A DNA stretch of 64,000 nt, taken from Actinoplanes sp. NBC_00393 (GTDB lineage: Bacteria > Actinomycetota > Actinomycetes > Mycobacteriales > Micromonosporaceae). The DNA lies in assembly GCF_036053395.1 (NCBI RefSeq), contig NZ_CP107942.1, positions 6,652,501 to 6,716,500 of the forward strand. Reading direction: 5' to 3'. Every line of letters begins with the position of its first letter. Position 1 is the stretch's first letter. Made by a program: the position numbers and the translations under genes. The notes under the pieces were generated by a model. It was not told the origin of the DNA. It did not search any database and saw only the letters and a program-made list of their open reading frames with translations. Positions 1 to 7,725 of this stretch are shown here, piece after piece.

Positions 1-420
1 GAAGTGCGGCGCCCACTCGGCCACCGGGGGCGTGATCCCGTACTCGGCGGCGAGCCGGAACCCGAACCGGGAGTAGTAGGCCGGGTTGCCGAGCAGCACC
101 ACGATCGGCTCGCCGAGCGCGTCGGCCCCGCCCAGGACCGCGTGCACCAGCGCGGATCCCACGCCGCGCTTCTGATGGTCCGGATGGACGCTGAGCGGGC
201 CCAGGCCCAGGGCGGGCTCGCCGCCCAGCCGGGCCCGGGTGCAGGCGACGTGCCCGATCACGGCGTCACCGTCGAGCGCCACCAGGGATAGCTGTGGAAT
301 CCAGCCCTCGTCAGCTCGGAGCTGGTCGACGAGGCCGGCCTCCATCGGCTGCCCGAAGGCGGCCAGCGTCACCGCGTGAATGGCCGCTTCCCGGCCCGGA
401 GTCTCCCGCTGCACGATCAT
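1..420 (-). CDS. GNAT family N-acetyltransferase (partial, C-terminus off the left edge)
   Basis: I translated this from the reverse strand, starting at the ATG at 420-418; the 140 visible codons stay open to the window edge. The protein shows the GNAT acetyl-CoA fold signature: a strand ending LGPLSVHPDHQKRGVGSAL, where Q/R-x-x-G-x-G/A is the acetyl-CoA phosphate loop, followed by VVLLGNPAYYSRFGFR, typical of the YhbS-like subgroup. Such enzymes acetylate small amines or protein N-termini; the substrate cannot be read from sequence. It lies downstream of and in the same direction as the sigma factor gene (101-bp gap), so it may be cotranscribed with it. The family is clear; the role is unknown. 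Confidence 0.85.
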   Translation of the reverse strand, partial: MIVQRETPGREAAIHAVTLAAFGQPMEAGLVDQLRADEGWIPQLSLVALDGDAVIGHVACTRARLGGEPALGLGPLSVHPDHQKRGVGSALVHAVLGGADALGEPIVVLLGNPAYYSRFGFRLAAEYGITPPVAEWAPHF

Positions 421-521
421 CGGCTCAGCCTGTCCGGCCGAGCACGCCCGGGCAACCGAAATTCGAAGGCCGGCCGCACCCCGGGGCAACCGAAAGCCGG
501 GCACACCCCGGGGCAACCGGA

Positions 522-1364
522 TCAGAGGGTCACCTCCGTACGAGCCAGCTCGTCCGGATCGGCGACCGTGAAGATGCCGGTGACCCGATCGCCGGTGATG
601 TCGAAGACGAGTGTCAGGCGGATCGTCTCGCCGACCATCACCACAGCGCCGGGCACGCCGTCGAGGTAGGCCGGGACCGCGGCCTGTGCCCGTCCGGCGA
701 AGAACCGGGCCACCACTTCGGCGCCGCGCGTCTCACCCCGGTCGGCCATCCGCGCGGCGGTCTCGTCGCCGCGGACCACCACGTCCGGGTCGAGGATGGT
801 GAGCAGCCCCGCCATGTCGCCGCCCCGGGCCGCCGCCAGAAACGCCTCGACGATCGCCCGCTTGCGTGCGGCTTCCGGCTCGGACGGGGCGCCGCCCTGC
901 ACCCGGCGGCGGGCCCGGCTGGCCAGCTGTCGCGCGGCGGCCGGGCTGCGGCCCACCACCACCGCGATGTCCTCGAACGAGACGGCGAACAGGTCGTGCA
1001 GCACGAACGCCAGCCGCTCGGTCGGGGTGAGCGTCTCGAGCACCACGAGCAGGGCCACGCCGACCGAGTCGGCCAGCAGGGCCTCGTCCTCCGGTCCGGG
1101 GGTGGACGCGACCGTGTCCGGAACCTCCGGGTCCTCCCGGCGCGAGGCCCGGGAGCGCAGCATGTCGAGGCAGATCCGGCCGACCACGGTGGTCAGCCAG
1201 GCGCTCAGGTTGTCCACCGAGCCGGCGTCGGCACGGCTCAGCCGGAACCACGCCTCCTGCACCGCGTCGTCCGCCTCGGCCGCCGAGCCGAGCATCCGGT
1301 ACGCCACCGCCCGCAGCCGCGACCGGTTCGCCTCGAAGCGTTCGGCCAGCACATCCTCATACAT
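522..1364 (-). CDS. sigJ: SigJ-type ECF RNA polymerase sigma factor with SnoaL-like C-terminal domain
   Basis: 280 residues. Region 2 lies in about residues 10-75 (RMLGSAAEADDAVQEAWFRL is the core-binding helix) and region 4 in about 105-160 (LTPTERLAFVLHDLF, then the helix-turn-helix FEDIAVVVGRSPAAARQLASRAR). From about 170 an NTF2/SnoaL-like extension follows (AFLAAARGGDMAGLLTILDPDVVV), as in groups ECF41 and ECF56, where it replaces a separate anti-sigma factor. The WLPEP-like linker and the DGGGK motif I associate with ECF41 are not recognisable; the latter position reads RGDETAAR. The divergent gene at 1458 encodes an AhpD-like protein, a classic ECF41 partner, and has a matching promoter. 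The start is the ATG at 1364. Confidence 0.93.
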   Translation of the reverse strand: MYEDVLAERFEANRSRLRAVAYRMLGSAAEADDAVQEAWFRLSRADAGSVDNLSAWLTTVVGRICLDMLRSRASRREDPEVPDTVASTPGPEDEALLADSVGVALLVVLETLTPTERLAFVLHDLFAVSFEDIAVVVGRSPAAARQLASRARRRVQGGAPSEPEAARKRAIVEAFLAAARGGDMAGLLTILDPDVVVRGDETAARMADRGETRGAEVVARFFAGRAQAAVPAYLDGVPGAVVMVGETIRLTLVFDITGDRVTGIFTVADPDELARTEVTL

Positions 1365-1384
1365 GAAGTGACCCCCGTCACATT

Positions 1385-1411
1385 CGTCACATCGCCCCGA
1401 TCGGGCCCGTC
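1385..1411 (+). promoter_or_regulatory. Putative ECF41-type promoter for the AhpD-like gene
   Basis: CGTCACA at 1385-1391, exactly 16 bases, then CGTC at 1408-1411. The published ECF41 consensus as I recall it is TGTCACA-N16-CGTC, so only the first base differs. The predicted start of transcription near 1418 leaves a leader of about 40 bases before the ATG at 1458. A second copy of the -35 half (CGTCACA) lies 12 bp upstream, without a matching -10 at the right distance. The adjacent divergent SigJ-type factor is the obvious candidate to use it. Confidence 0.7.
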
Positions 1412-1457
1412 ACCCCACCGACGGATGCGAACACACCGATGTGACGAGGAGACAGTC

Positions 1458-1910
1458 ATGCAGGCTCGAATCACCAGCTCGGCCTCGGCGGACATCATGA
1501 AGGCGGTCAACCTGCTGTACAAGGAGGCGCACTCGGCCGGCGTACCGAACGCCACCCTGGAACTGGTCCACCTGCGGGCCAGCCAGATCAACGGATGCAG
1601 TGTCTGCGTGGACTCGGGGGCCCGGAGCGCGAAGAAGAACGGCGAGACCGAGGAGCGGCTGTGGGCGGTGGCGGCTTGGCGGGAGACGACCTACTTCACC
1701 GACGCCGAACGGGCCGCCCTCGCGCTGGCCGAGGCGGCGACCCGGCTCGCCGACCGGGCCGACGCCGTGCCGGACGAGATCTGGGACGCCGCCGCGAAGC
1801 ACTACACCGAGCCGCAGCTGGGGGCGCTCGTGCTGTGGATCGCCACCACCAACTTCTTCAACCGGATCAACGCGGCGACCCGGCAGCAGGCGCCGCAGAG
1901 CTGGGGCTGA
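1458..1910 (+). CDS. Carboxymuconolactone decarboxylase / AhpD-like alkylhydroperoxidase family protein
   Basis: 150 residues. The ATG at 1458 was chosen because GAGGAGA sits about 6 bases upstream and the homologous part begins with MQARITSSASADIMKAVNLL; the longer upstream reading in this frame is shadow. The core RASQINGCSVCVDSG matches the AhpD-like CxxC segment, and FTDAERAALALAEAATRL and the C-terminal IATTNFFNRINAATRQ helix are typical of the CMD fold. In AhpD-type enzymes the motif is CxxCxxxH, with the His relaying protons; here the His position is Gly. These proteins are usually thiol-dependent peroxide-reducing or redox-sensing trimers. The ECF41-type promoter and divergent sigma factor suggest induction by that factor. 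The gene converges on cobN with only 3 bp between the stop codons. Confidence 0.92.
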   Translation: MQARITSSASADIMKAVNLLYKEAHSAGVPNATLELVHLRASQINGCSVCVDSGARSAKKNGETEERLWAVAAWRETTYFTDAERAALALAEAATRLADRADAVPDEIWDAAAKHYTEPQLGALVLWIATTNFFNRINAATRQQAPQSWG

Positions 1911-1913
1911 GCG

Positions 1914-4900
1914 TCAGGAGGCCGAGCCGTCCTCCAGGTCGCCCTCGGTCTCCAGGTAGAGCTGCTGGAGTGCCGCCAGCGTCTCAGGTGATGGGGAGTC
2001 CCAGAGCTTGCGGTCGGCCGCCTCCAGCAGGCGTTCGGTGATCCCGTGCAGAGCCCAGGGGTTCGACTGCTTCATGAACTCCTGGTTCTCCGCGTCGAGC
2101 ACGTAACTCGCGGCCAGCTGCTCATACATCCAGTCGGTCACCACGCCGGCCGTCGCGTCGTACCCGAAGAGGTAGTCGACCGTCGCGGCCAGCTCGAACG
2201 CGCCCTTGTAGCCGTGCCGCCGCATGGCGGCGATCCAGCGCGGGTTGACCACCCGCGCCCGGAAGATCCGCGCGGTCTCCTCGGTCAGGCTGCGGGTGCG
2301 TGCCTGGTCCGGGTTGGTGGAATCGCCGATGTACGCCGCGGGCGCGCGCCCGGTCAGCGCACGCACCGTGGCGATCATGCCGCCGTGGTACTGGAAGTAG
2401 TCGTCGGAGTCGGCGATGTCGTGCTCGCGGGTGTCGATGTTCTTGGCCGCGACGTCGATCCGCCGGTACGCGTTCTCCATGTCCGGTCGCGCAGGCACGC
2501 CGTCCAGGCCGCGGCCGTAGGCGAACCCGCCCCACACCGCGTACACCTCGGCCAGGTCGGCGTCGTCCCGCCAGTTGCGGCTGTCGAGCAGCGGCAGGAT
2601 GCCGGCGCCGTACGCCCCGGGCCGGGACCCGAAGATCCGCGTGGTCGCCCGCCGCCAGTCGCCGTGCGACTCCTGGTCGCGCAGCGCGTGCTCGCGGACG
2701 TAGTTGTCCGGTTCGTCGATCCCGGCGACCAGCTGGAACGCGTCGTCGAGCATCGCCACCACGTGGGGGAACGCGTCCCGGAAGAAGCCGGAGATGCGGA
2801 CCGTCACGTCGACCCGGGGACGGCCCAGCTCCTCGGCCGTGATCGCTTCCAGACCGGTGACCCGCCGCGACGCGGGGTCCCAGACCGGCCGGACGCCGAT
2901 CAGCGCCAGGATCTCGGCGATGTCGTCACCGGCCGTCCGCATCGCGCTGGTACCCCAGGCGGAGAGACCGACCGAGCGCGGCCAGTCGCCGTAGTCGGTC
3001 CGGTAGCGGTTCAGCAGTGACTCGGCCATGGCCTGGCCGGTCTCCCAGGCGAGGGCGCTGGGGATGGCCTTCGGGTCGACCGAGTAGAAGTTGCGGCCGG
3101 TGGGCAGCACGTTGATCAGGCCGCGCAGCGGGGAGCCGCTGGGGCCGGCCGGGACGTAGCCGCCGTCCAGGGCATGGAGCACGTTGGTCAGCTCGTCAGT
3201 GGTCCGGGCGAGCCGGGGAACCACCTCGCGGGCGGCGAACTCCAGCACGCGGAGCACATCCGCGTTATCCGACAGATCAGAAATGTTGGATTCGGGCCAG
3301 CCGCGCTCCTCCATGGCCGTCACCAACGCTCGGGCTTGCGCCTCAATCGCGTCGGTCTCCGCGACGGACGCGCCCTCGGCGAGGCCCAGCGCCTCCCGCA
3401 GGCCCGGCAGCGCAGCCACCTGACCGGCCCACATCTGCCGCGCCCGCAACATCGCGAGGACCAGGTTGATCCGCGCCTCGCCCTCCGGCGCCGCGCCCAG
3501 CACGTGCAGCCCGTCCCGGATCTGCACGTCCTTGACCTCACACAGCCATCCGTCGATGTGCATGATGAAGTCTTCGAACTCTTCGTCGTCCGGACGGTTC
3601 GCCTGGCCGAGGTCGTGGTCCATCTTGGCGGCCTGGATCAGCGTCCAGATCTGGGCCCGGATCGCCGGCAGCTTCGCCGGGTCCATGGCCGCGATGTTCG
3701 CGTGCTCGTCGAGCAGCTGCTCGAGGCGGGCGATGTCCCCGTACGACTCGGCGCGCGCCATCGGCGGGATGAGGTGGTCGACCAGCGTGGCGTGCGCCCG
3801 GCGCTTGGCTTGCGTACCCTCGCCCGGGTCGTTCACCAGGAACGGGTAGATCAGCGGCAGATCACCGAGCGCCGCGTCGGTCCCGTCCGAAGCGGACATG
3901 CCGACGTTCTTGCCCGGCAGCCACTCCAGGTTGCCGTGCTTGCCCACGTGCACCACCGCGTGCGCGCCGAAGTCGTCGGCCAGCCACCGGTACGCCGCCA
4001 GGTAGTGATGCGAGGGCGGCAGATCCGGGTCGTGGTAGATCGCCACCGGGTTCGCACCGAACCCACGCGGCGGCTGCACCATGACCACGATGTTCTCGTC
4101 GCGCAGCGCGGCCAGCACGATGTCGCCGCCGTCGGTGTACAGCTCGCCGGGCGGCGGGCCCCAGTGCTGCTCCACGCTCTCCCGGAAGTCCGCCGGCAGG
4201 GTGTCGAACCAGGACTTGTACGCAACGCCGGGGATGCGGACCGGATTGCCGGCGAGCTGCTCCTCGGTCAGCCAGTCCGGGTCCTGACCACCCGCCGCGA
4301 TCAGCGTGTGAATGAGGGCGTCACCGTCATAGGAGTCGAAATCGCCGATCCGATAGCCGCGCTCCTTCAGCGCGGCCAGCAGGGCAACCGTCGAGGCCGG
4401 GGTGTCCAGACCGACCGCGTTGCCGATCCGCGAGTGCTTGGTCGGATAGGCGGAGAGCATCAACGCGATCCGGCGCTTCACCGGCGGCACGTGACGGAGC
4501 CGGCCGTGGGCCACCGCGATCCCCGCCACCCGAGCGGCCCGCTCCGCGTCGGCCACGTAGACCGACAGCCCGTCCGGATCGATTTCCTTGAACGAGAACG
4601 GCACCGTGATGATCCGCCCGTCGAACTCCGGGATGGCCACCTGCGTCGCCGCGTCCAGCGGCGACAGCCCGTCGTCGCTCGCCTCCCACACCGCCCGTGA
4701 GCTGGTCAGGCAGAGCCCCTGCAGGATCGGCACGTCCAGGTCGGCGAGGACCCCGACGTCCCAGGCCTCGTCGTCCCCGCCGGCGCCCACGGTCGCCGGC
4801 TTGGTGCCGCCGGCCGCCAGCACGGTCACCACCAGGGCGTCCGCCTTGCGCAGCTCGGCGAGCAGCTCGGGCGGCGCGGTACGCAACGACGCCGTGAAGA

Positions 4901-5450
4901 TCGGCAGCGCCTGCCCACCCTTGGCCTCGATGGCCTGGCAGAGCGTCTCGACGAACGCGGTGTTGCCGGCCATGTGGTGAGCCCGGTAGTAGAGCACCGC
5001 CACCGTCGGCGTTCCGGAAACGGAGAGTCGGGGCAGCACTCCCCACTGCGGGCTCTCGACCGCCGGCGCGAAGCCGTTGCCGGTCAGCAGCACCGTGTCG
5101 GAGAGGAAGTCGTGCAGCGAGGTGAGATTCTCCGGGCCGCCCTGCGCCAGGTAGGTGTGCGCGTCGGCCGCGACCCCGGCGGGAACCGTGGAGAGCTTCA
5201 TCAACTCGGCGTCCGGCGCCTGCTCGCCGCCGAGCACGACCACCGGCACGTCACCGGCGAGCAGCGCGTCCAGGCCCTCTTCCCAGGCCCGGCGGCCGCC
5301 GAGGATGCGCACCACCACGAGATCGACGCCGTCGAGCAGGGCGGGCAGATCGGTGACCCCGGTCCGGGCCGGATTCGCCAGGCGCCAGGCGGAACCGCTG
5401 GCACGGGCGCTGAGCAGGTCGGTGTCGGACGTCGACAGCAGCAAGAACAC
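1914..5450 (-). CDS. cobN: Cobaltochelatase subunit CobN
   Basis: 1178 residues, the usual size for the large subunit of the ATP-dependent cobaltochelatase (CobNST), which inserts Co2+ into hydrogenobyrinic acid a,c-diamide in aerobic B12 synthesis. Recognisable family segments run the whole length: KRRIALMLSAYPTKHSRIGNA, the stretch GAHAVVHVGKHGNLEWLPGK, WGTSAMRTAGDDIAEILALIGVRPVWD, and near the end the GYDATAGVVTDWMY region. The start is GTG at 5450, preceded on the minus strand by a GGGGG-rich ribosome site about 10 bases away, at the end of a cobalamin riboswitch leader. CobS and CobT are not in this window. The riboswitch predicts repression when adenosylcobalamin is plentiful. The gene diverges from the cobG operon. 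Confidence 0.97.
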   Translation of the reverse strand: MFLLLSTSDTDLLSARASGSAWRLANPARTGVTDLPALLDGVDLVVVRILGGRRAWEEGLDALLAGDVPVVVLGGEQAPDAELMKLSTVPAGVAADAHTYLAQGGPENLTSLHDFLSDTVLLTGNGFAPAVESPQWGVLPRLSVSGTPTVAVLYYRAHHMAGNTAFVETLCQAIEAKGGQALPIFTASLRTAPPELLAELRKADALVVTVLAAGGTKPATVGAGGDDEAWDVGVLADLDVPILQGLCLTSSRAVWEASDDGLSPLDAATQVAIPEFDGRIITVPFSFKEIDPDGLSVYVADAERAARVAGIAVAHGRLRHVPPVKRRIALMLSAYPTKHSRIGNAVGLDTPASTVALLAALKERGYRIGDFDSYDGDALIHTLIAAGGQDPDWLTEEQLAGNPVRIPGVAYKSWFDTLPADFRESVEQHWGPPPGELYTDGGDIVLAALRDENIVVMVQPPRGFGANPVAIYHDPDLPPSHHYLAAYRWLADDFGAHAVVHVGKHGNLEWLPGKNVGMSASDGTDAALGDLPLIYPFLVNDPGEGTQAKRRAHATLVDHLIPPMARAESYGDIARLEQLLDEHANIAAMDPAKLPAIRAQIWTLIQAAKMDHDLGQANRPDDEEFEDFIMHIDGWLCEVKDVQIRDGLHVLGAAPEGEARINLVLAMLRARQMWAGQVAALPGLREALGLAEGASVAETDAIEAQARALVTAMEERGWPESNISDLSDNADVLRVLEFAAREVVPRLARTTDELTNVLHALDGGYVPAGPSGSPLRGLINVLPTGRNFYSVDPKAIPSALAWETGQAMAESLLNRYRTDYGDWPRSVGLSAWGTSAMRTAGDDIAEILALIGVRPVWDPASRRVTGLEAITAEELGRPRVDVTVRISGFFRDAFPHVVAMLDDAFQLVAGIDEPDNYVREHALRDQESHGDWRRATTRIFGSRPGAYGAGILPLLDSRNWRDDADLAEVYAVWGGFAYGRGLDGVPARPDMENAYRRIDVAAKNIDTREHDIADSDDYFQYHGGMIATVRALTGRAPAAYIGDSTNPDQARTRSLTEETARIFRARVVNPRWIAAMRRHGYKGAFELAATVDYLFGYDATAGVVTDWMYEQLAASYVLDAENQEFMKQSNPWALHGITERLLEAADRKLWDSPSPETLAALQQLYLETEGDLEDGSAS

Positions 5451-5455
5451 GCGTG

Positions 5456-5630
5456 CGCTCCCCCTCGGGGTCCGCGCCCCGGGTAGTAGAGATCACGGCG
5501 ACCGGAGTTCCTGGCTCCCGAGAAGATCTCGGTGACAGTGGCGGGACCGCGCCGGACTCGCACCGGCTTCCTCCGCGGCGTCGCCGCTTTTCCGGCACAC
5601 GCTACTCGACATCGGTAATAGGCGGATGTG
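5456..5630 (-). promoter_or_regulatory. Cobalamin riboswitch in the cobN leader
   Basis: Read on the minus strand, the leader contains GGAAGCCGGTGCGAGTCCGG (about 5571-5552) followed directly by CGCGGTCCCGCCACTG (about 5551-5536), the B12 box and its preceding stem, both nearly invariant in cobalamin riboswitches. Downstream comes AGCCAGGA (about 5516-5509), another conserved part of the core. The expression platform is visible too: GGGG at 5480-5477, CCCC at 5470-5467 and the Shine-Dalgarno GGGGG at 5464-5460 can form two mutually exclusive hairpins, one of which buries the ribosome site of cobN. This predicts translational control. Outer boundaries are approximate. Confidence 0.93.
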
Positions 5631-5687
5631 TGACTCTGCCGACCCGAGGATGCGGTTCTGTCGGTGCCCGCCCGTAGTATCCGGGCC

Positions 5688-7106
5688 GTGGTCTCCCCCC
5701 GATCGTCGGACGTCGACGCCTGCCCGAGCGCGCTGCGGCTGCATGCCGCGGCCGACGGGCTGCTGGCGCGGGTCCGGCTGCCCGGGGGCATGCTGACCGG
5801 CGCTCAGCTGCGCTCGCTGCGCGAGCTGACCGAGCGCCACGGCGACGGCCGGCTGGAGCTGACGTCCCGGGCAAACCTGCAGATCAGAGCAGTGCCGGCG
5901 GAGCACACGGAGACCTTGGCGGCCGGCTTGCGCGCGGCCGGGCTGCTGCCTTCCACAACCCACGATGGGGTACGGAACATCGCGTCGCCGCCACTTCAAA
6001 AATCGCCGTCCCGGGCACTCGTGTCCGCGTTGGACGCCGCCGTCTGCGGCGATCCGGCCCTGTCCCGACTGCCCGGCAAGTTCCTGTTCGCGATCGGTCA
6101 CGTTCCGCTCGCAGCCGACGTGGCAGCGGTGCCGATCGAGGGCCGCCCCGATCCGGCCGGCGGCCGCTTCGCGTTGCGGTTCGCCGGGCACGACACCGGT
6201 CTGCGGGTCGCTGCTGAGCAGGTCGTTCCCGCGTTGATCGCGGCGGCACACGGGTTCCTGGCGGAGCGCGAGGCGCAGCGCGGCGACGGCGCGGCGGCCT
6301 GGCGGTTGCGGGAGCTCACCGACGGTCCGGCCCGCGTGTCGGCGCGGGTCGCTGCCGCGCTCGGCGTGACCCCGGCCGGCGTGGCGGCGGCAGTGCCGGT
6401 CGAGGCGTGCGAGCCGGGTGATCACCTCGGTCTCCTGGAGCAGCCGGACGGGCTCGTCGCGGTGGGCGCTCTGGTGCCGTTGGGGCAGCTCAGTGGCGTA
6501 CCGTTGCGGGTTTTGGAAGAGGCCGACCACCTGGTGGTGACGCCCTGGCGCGGCGTGGTCGTGCCCGATCTGGCGCGCCCCGCGGCACAGGCGTGGGCTG
6601 ATCGCCTGGTCGCGGCCGGCCTGCCGACCGCGGCCGACTCGCCCTGGGTCGGCGTGACGAGCTGCGCCGGGCGGCCCGGCTGCGCGAAATCCCTGGCCGA
6701 CGTGCGTGCCGACGCCACCGCGACATCCCGCTTCGTCGACGGTCTGCCGGCGCACTGGGTGGGCTGCGGCCGGGCCTGCGGCAGCCCGGCGGGCCGGCAC
6801 GTCCGCGTCGAAGCGACGGCCGTCGGCTACCGGGTCACTCGGCAACCGGCTCCCGGGTCCGCTGCACCCACAGATGATCTTGGCTCGAGCGGCATGGGCC
6901 TCGATCCAGGCGGGGTCGGGATCGCGGACGGGACCTTCGTCCCCGGCATTCCGCCCGGCAGGACGAGGACCGCGGCCCCTCCTTCCGGGAAGACTGCGCC
7001 CGGCGGCCGTAGGCCCGGCGGCGGCCCGGCCGGAAGCGGCCCAGATCGGCGGGACGTGGTGGATCGGGAGTTGGGGGACGTGGTGGCAGCGGCGAGGGAG
7101 GCCTGA
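5688..7106 (+). CDS. cobG: Precorrin-3B synthase CobG (sulfite/nitrite reductase-like)
   Basis: CobG is a monooxygenase with a 4Fe-4S cluster that makes precorrin-3B and triggers ring contraction in the aerobic B12 pathway. The nitrite/sulfite reductase ferredoxin-like half repeats are visible ([20 protein letters not shown] near the N-terminus; [20 protein letters not shown] in the second half). The cluster cysteines are [11 protein letters not shown] and [11 protein letters not shown] prefer the GTG at 5688 (472 residues): a TAGTAT hexamer ends 8 bases before it, fitting a leaderless transcript; GTG 5664 (480 residues) with a weak GAGGA is the alternative. After VGYRVT the protein has an unusual Gly/Pro/Ala-rich insertion of roughly 70 residues before the terminal [12 protein letters not shown] helix. 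Its stop overlaps the cobH start (TGATG). Confidence 0.93.
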   Translation: MVSPRSSDVDACPSALRLHAAADGLLARVRLPGGMLTGAQLRSLRELTERHGDGRLELTSRANLQIRAVPAEHTETLAAGLRAAGLLPSTTHDGVRNIASPPLQKSPSRALVSALDAAVCGDPALSRLPGKFLFAIGHVPLAADVAAVPIEGRPDPAGGRFALRFAGHDTGLRVAAEQVVPALIAAAHGFLAEREAQRGDGAAAWRLRELTDGPARVSARVAAALGVTPAGVAAAVPVEACEPGDHLGLLEQPDGLVAVGALVPLGQLSGVPLRVLEEADHLVVTPWRGVVVPDLARPAAQAWADRLVAAGLPTAADSPWVGVTSCAGRPGCAKSLADVRADATATSRFVDGLPAHWVGCGRACGSPAGRHVRVEATAVGYRVTRQPAPGSAAPTDDLGSSGMGLDPGGVGIADGTFVPGIPPGRTRTAAPPSGKTAPGGRRPGGGPAGSGPDRRDVVDRELGDVVAAAREA

Positions 7107-7723
7107 TGGAGTACGTGCGGGACGGCGCTGAGATCTATCGGCGGTCGTTCGCCACGATCCGGGCCGAGGCCGATCTGGGTGGGCTGCCGGACGACGTGTC
7201 GCGGGTGGTGGTCCGGATGATCCACGCCTGCGGGATGGTCGACCTGGTCGAGGACGTGCGGTTCAGCCCAGGGGTGGTGACCGCGGCCCGCAAGGCGCTG
7301 CTCGACGGCGCCCCGATCCTGTGCGACGCCGAGATGGTGGCGTCCGGGGTGACCCGCAGCCGGCTGCCGGCGGCCAACGAGGTGATCTGCACGCTACGCG
7401 AACCCGGCGTCCCGGAGCTGGCGCAGCGGATCGGCAACACCCGCAGCGCCGCCGCGCTCGACCTGTGGGGTGACCGCCTGGGCGGCGCCGTGGTGGCCAT
7501 CGGCAACGCGCCGACCGCGCTGTTCCGGCTGCTGGAGATGGTCGCGGCCGGCGCGCCCCGGCCGGCGGCGGTGCTCGGCATCCCGGTCGGTTTCATCGGC
7601 GCGGCCGAGTCCAAGGAAGCGCTGGCCGAGTCCGGCCTGGAACATCTGATCGTCCGCGGTCGCCGGGGTGGCAGCGCCATCACCGCAGCCGCGGTGAACG
7701 CCCTCGCCTCGGAAGCGGAATAG
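7106..7723 (+). CDS. cobH: Precorrin-8X methylmutase CobH
   Basis: 205 residues, normal for CobH/CbiC. The enzyme moves the C-11 methyl group of precorrin-8X to C-12, giving hydrogenobyrinic acid. The catalytic His is in [10 protein letters not shown] (His40), followed by the expected DVRFSPGVV segment and the [14 protein letters not shown] loop; the [13 protein letters not shown] and [14 protein letters not shown] segments are also diagnostic. Its ATG overlaps the cobG stop by one base and cobIJ starts 3 bases after its stop, so the three are one translationally coupled operon. Confidence 0.97.
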   Translation: MEYVRDGAEIYRRSFATIRAEADLGGLPDDVSRVVVRMIHACGMVDLVEDVRFSPGVVTAARKALLDGAPILCDAEMVASGVTRSRLPAANEVICTLREPGVPELAQRIGNTRSAAALDLWGDRLGGAVVAIGNAPTALFRLLEMVAAGAPRPAAVLGIPVGFIGAAESKEALAESGLEHLIVRGRRGGSAITAAAVNALASEAE

Positions 7724-7725
7724 GT

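Noticed and set aside
3174..4700. 508-codon open frame on the + strand inside cobN
   Set aside because: Arg/Gly/His-rich shadow translation opposite a fully recognisable CobN; no ribosome site or homology.
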